Source: Citricoccus sp. WCRC_4
GTDB lineage: Bacteria; Actinomycetota; Actinomycetes; Actinomycetales; Micrococcaceae
Reading direction: 5' to 3'
Length of the DNA stretch: 5,749 nucleotides
Assembly (NCBI GenBank): GCA_026645375.1
Contig: JAPFFX010000352.1
Location: forward strand, 1-5,749
In this document: in pieces, positions 4,483 through 5,749 of the stretch
Position numbering within the stretch: the stretch's first letter is position 1
Layout: each line of letters starts with the position of its first letter
Notes under the pieces: model-generated
What the model was told of the DNA's origin: nothing
Database searches by the model: none
What the model saw: the letters and a program-made list of their open reading frames with translations, nothing else
Program-made: the position numbers and the translations under genes

Positions 4483-5749
4483 CAGTGGGCCTCCTCCGAA
4501 TCGGGGCGTGCGTTCACGGCGGAGCCGCTGCCGGCCCCCGGGACCCGGCCGGCCCGGTGCTGTTCCCGGGCGAAGGCCAGGACCACACCGACGCCCGCCA
4601 GGACGAACGTCAGGGCGGAACCGCCGTAGGAGACGAACGGCAGGGGCACGCCGATGACGGGCAGCAGGCCGGTGACCATGGAGATGTTGATGAATGCCTG
4701 GCCCACGATCCAGGCCAGGATGCCGCCGGTGCAGATCCGGATGAACACGGAGTCGGTGCGCCGCGCGACCCGGAACATGCCGACGGCGAGCCCGGCGAAG
4801 AGCGCGAGCACCAGCAGGGCACCGACGAGTCCGAGCTCCTCGCCGAGGATGGTGAAGATGAAGTCGTTCTCCGCCTCGGGGATGTAGCTCCACTTCTGCC
4901 GGGACTGGCCCAGCCCGAGTCCCCACCAGCCTCCGGAGGCGAGGGCGTACAGGCCGTGCTGTGGCTGGTAGCACGGGTCGGTGGCGAAGTCGCAGTTGCC
5001 CAGCCAGGCCTGGATGCGCACCGTGCGGTTGGCCGAGACGAGGGCCATGATGACCACGCCCACCGCGGCCACGGCTCCGGCCACCGCGAAGTACAGCAGC
5101 CTCGTGCCGGCCAGGAACAGCACCGCTGCCACGATCAGCATGATGACCATGGCGGTGCCCAGGTCCCGGCCGAGCATGACCAGGCCGAGGAGGATGGCGC
5201 CAACCGGGAAGAGCACCGGCACCACGGAGTGCTTGAGCTGGCCGATGAGCCGGCCCTTGCGTTCCAGCACGGCGGCCGCCCAGAGGGCGAGGGCCAGTTT
5301 CGCCGCCTCCGAGGGCTGTCCCGTGGCCGGGCCGATCTTGATCCAGTTGCGGTTGCCGTTGACCTCGTGGCCCAGGGGTGTCAGGACGAGCATCAGCAGC
5401 ACGATGGCGATGACCAGCGCCGGCCAGGCCAGCCGGCGCAGGCGGTCCGTGCTCAGCCGCGAGAGGAAGACCATGACGCCCAGTCCGACGACGGCGAAGA
5501 CGGCCTGCCGGATGAACAGGTCGTAGGAACCGGTCGTCTCGCCGATGTTCTCCACGGAGGAGGAGGACAGCACCATGACCAGCCCGATCACGGTCAGCAC
5601 GAGGGTGCAGCCGAGGATGAGGACGTAGGACGACGCCGAGCCGTCCCCCTCCAGGAAGGACCACATCCGCCGCCACCAGTGCGCCGGGCCGCGGCCGCCA
5701 CGGCCCGTTCGCCCGGGCCCTGCGGCCGGTCCGGTGCCGCGGGCCGCGC
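4482..5749 (-). CDS. ftsW: Septal peptidoglycan polymerase FtsW (SEDS family; start probably beyond right edge)
   Basis: FtsW is the polytopic SEDS glycosyltransferase that polymerises lipid II at the septum with its class B PBP partner (FtsI). Counting from the ATG at 5666 (394 residues), about ten membrane segments are visible between 14 and 367. Family marks are NGNRNWIKIGP (103-113) followed by QPSE (117-120), LGRDLGTAM (165-173), LASGGWWGLGLGQS (242-255), the extracytoplasmic PEAENDFIFTILGEELG (263-279) in which Asp268 matches the catalytic SEDS aspartate, and the SEDS signature ending LPFVSYGGSA (342-351). A 28-residue hydrophilic C-terminal tail follows. The ATG at 5666 has no convincing ribosome binding site, and the frame stays open for 27 more codons to the window edge without any ATG, GTG or TTG, encoding a Pro/Arg/Gly-rich stretch then HWWRR. 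Such cytoplasmic N-terminal tails are common in actinobacterial FtsW, so the true start is probably outside; 5666 is the alternative. RodA was considered, but the placement in the dcw cluster before murG says FtsW. Confidence 0.95.
   Translation of the reverse strand, partial: AARGTGPAAGPGRTGRGGRGPAHWWRRMWSFLEGDGSASSYVLILGCTLVLTVIGLVMVLSSSSVENIGETTGSYDLFIRQAVFAVVGLGVMVFLSRLSTDRLRRLAWPALVIAIVLLMLVLTPLGHEVNGNRNWIKIGPATGQPSEAAKLALALWAAAVLERKGRLIGQLKHSVVPVLFPVGAILLGLVMLGRDLGTAMVIMLIVAAVLFLAGTRLLYFAVAGAVAAVGVVIMALVSANRTVRIQAWLGNCDFATDPCYQPQHGLYALASGGWWGLGLGQSRQKWSYIPEAENDFIFTILGEELGLVGALLVLALFAGLAVGMFRVARRTDSVFIRICTGGILAWIVGQAFINISMVTGLLPVIGVPLPFVSYGGSALTFVLAGVGVVLAFAREQHRAGRVPGAGSGSAVNARPDSEEAH
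4490..4497 (-). promoter_or_regulatory. Ribosome binding site of murG (inside ftsW)
   Basis: GGAGGAGG on the minus strand lies 7 nt before the ATG at 4482, within the last codons of ftsW. This near-consensus site decides the murG start even though the frame is open for over 1 kb upstream. Confidence 0.8.

Noticed and set aside
3361..5676. A 771-codon minus-strand frame that would fuse an upstream segment to murG
   Set aside because: The N-terminal 398 codons lie in an alternative frame of ftsW and are Arg/Gly/Pro-rich with no family resemblance. The ATG at 4482 has a strong ribosome binding site and the canonical MurG N-terminus.
1..5749. A hidden novel system such as a defence island, biosynthetic cluster or mobile element
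   Set aside because: The window is almost fully occupied by five core division and cell-wall genes in standard order with uniform composition; no transposase, integrase, tRNA, attachment repeat or unexplained gene was seen.

Overview
The window is one gene-dense block of a high-GC (roughly 70% by eye) actinobacterial chromosome. It carries the distal half of the division and cell-wall (dcw) cluster, and every gene lies on the minus strand. In transcription order (right to left as printed) it reads ftsW (5' end outside or at the window edge), murG, murC, ftsQ, then a 227-bp intergenic region, and the first 273 codons of ftsZ running off the left edge. Direct passage from murC to ftsQ to ftsZ, with no murB, ddl or ftsA between, is the usual actinobacterial arrangement. 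The protein sequences, especially FtsZ and the Cys-containing FtsW loop, look most like Micrococcales (Micrococcaceae-type: Kocuria, Micrococcus, Arthrobacter relatives). That placement is from memory, not from a search.

Region by region. 4482-5749 is ftsW, the SEDS septal glycan polymerase. 3361-4482 is murG, the lipid II synthase, joined to ftsW by a 1-bp TGATG stop/start overlap. 1841-3364 is murC, UDP-MurNAc:L-Ala ligase, joined to murG by a 4-bp ATGA overlap. 1048-1854 is ftsQ, a divisome membrane protein, overlapping murC by 14 bp. 821-1047 is non-coding and contains an AT-richer segment (about 41% GC over 909-966) with a candidate sigma-A promoter, a TTGACA box, an imperfect inverted repeat and GACAC motifs. 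2-820 is ftsZ, starting with GTG. No RNA genes, mobile elements, CRISPR arrays or recognisable terminators were seen.

The genes form one pathway. MurC adds L-Ala to UDP-MurNAc early in cytoplasmic precursor synthesis. MurG completes lipid II at the inner membrane face. FtsW polymerises lipid II into septal glycan with its partner FtsI-type transpeptidase. FtsQ is part of the complex that regulates that synthase, and FtsZ positions the machinery. Overlapping stop/start codons with strong Shine-Dalgarno sequences suggest ftsW-murG-murC-ftsQ are translationally coupled, while the ftsQ-ftsZ gap suggests that ftsZ also has its own promoter control.

I did not find a previously undescribed system. 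The coding content is ordinary core-genome material. The part that most deserves a second look is the regulatory architecture upstream of ftsZ.
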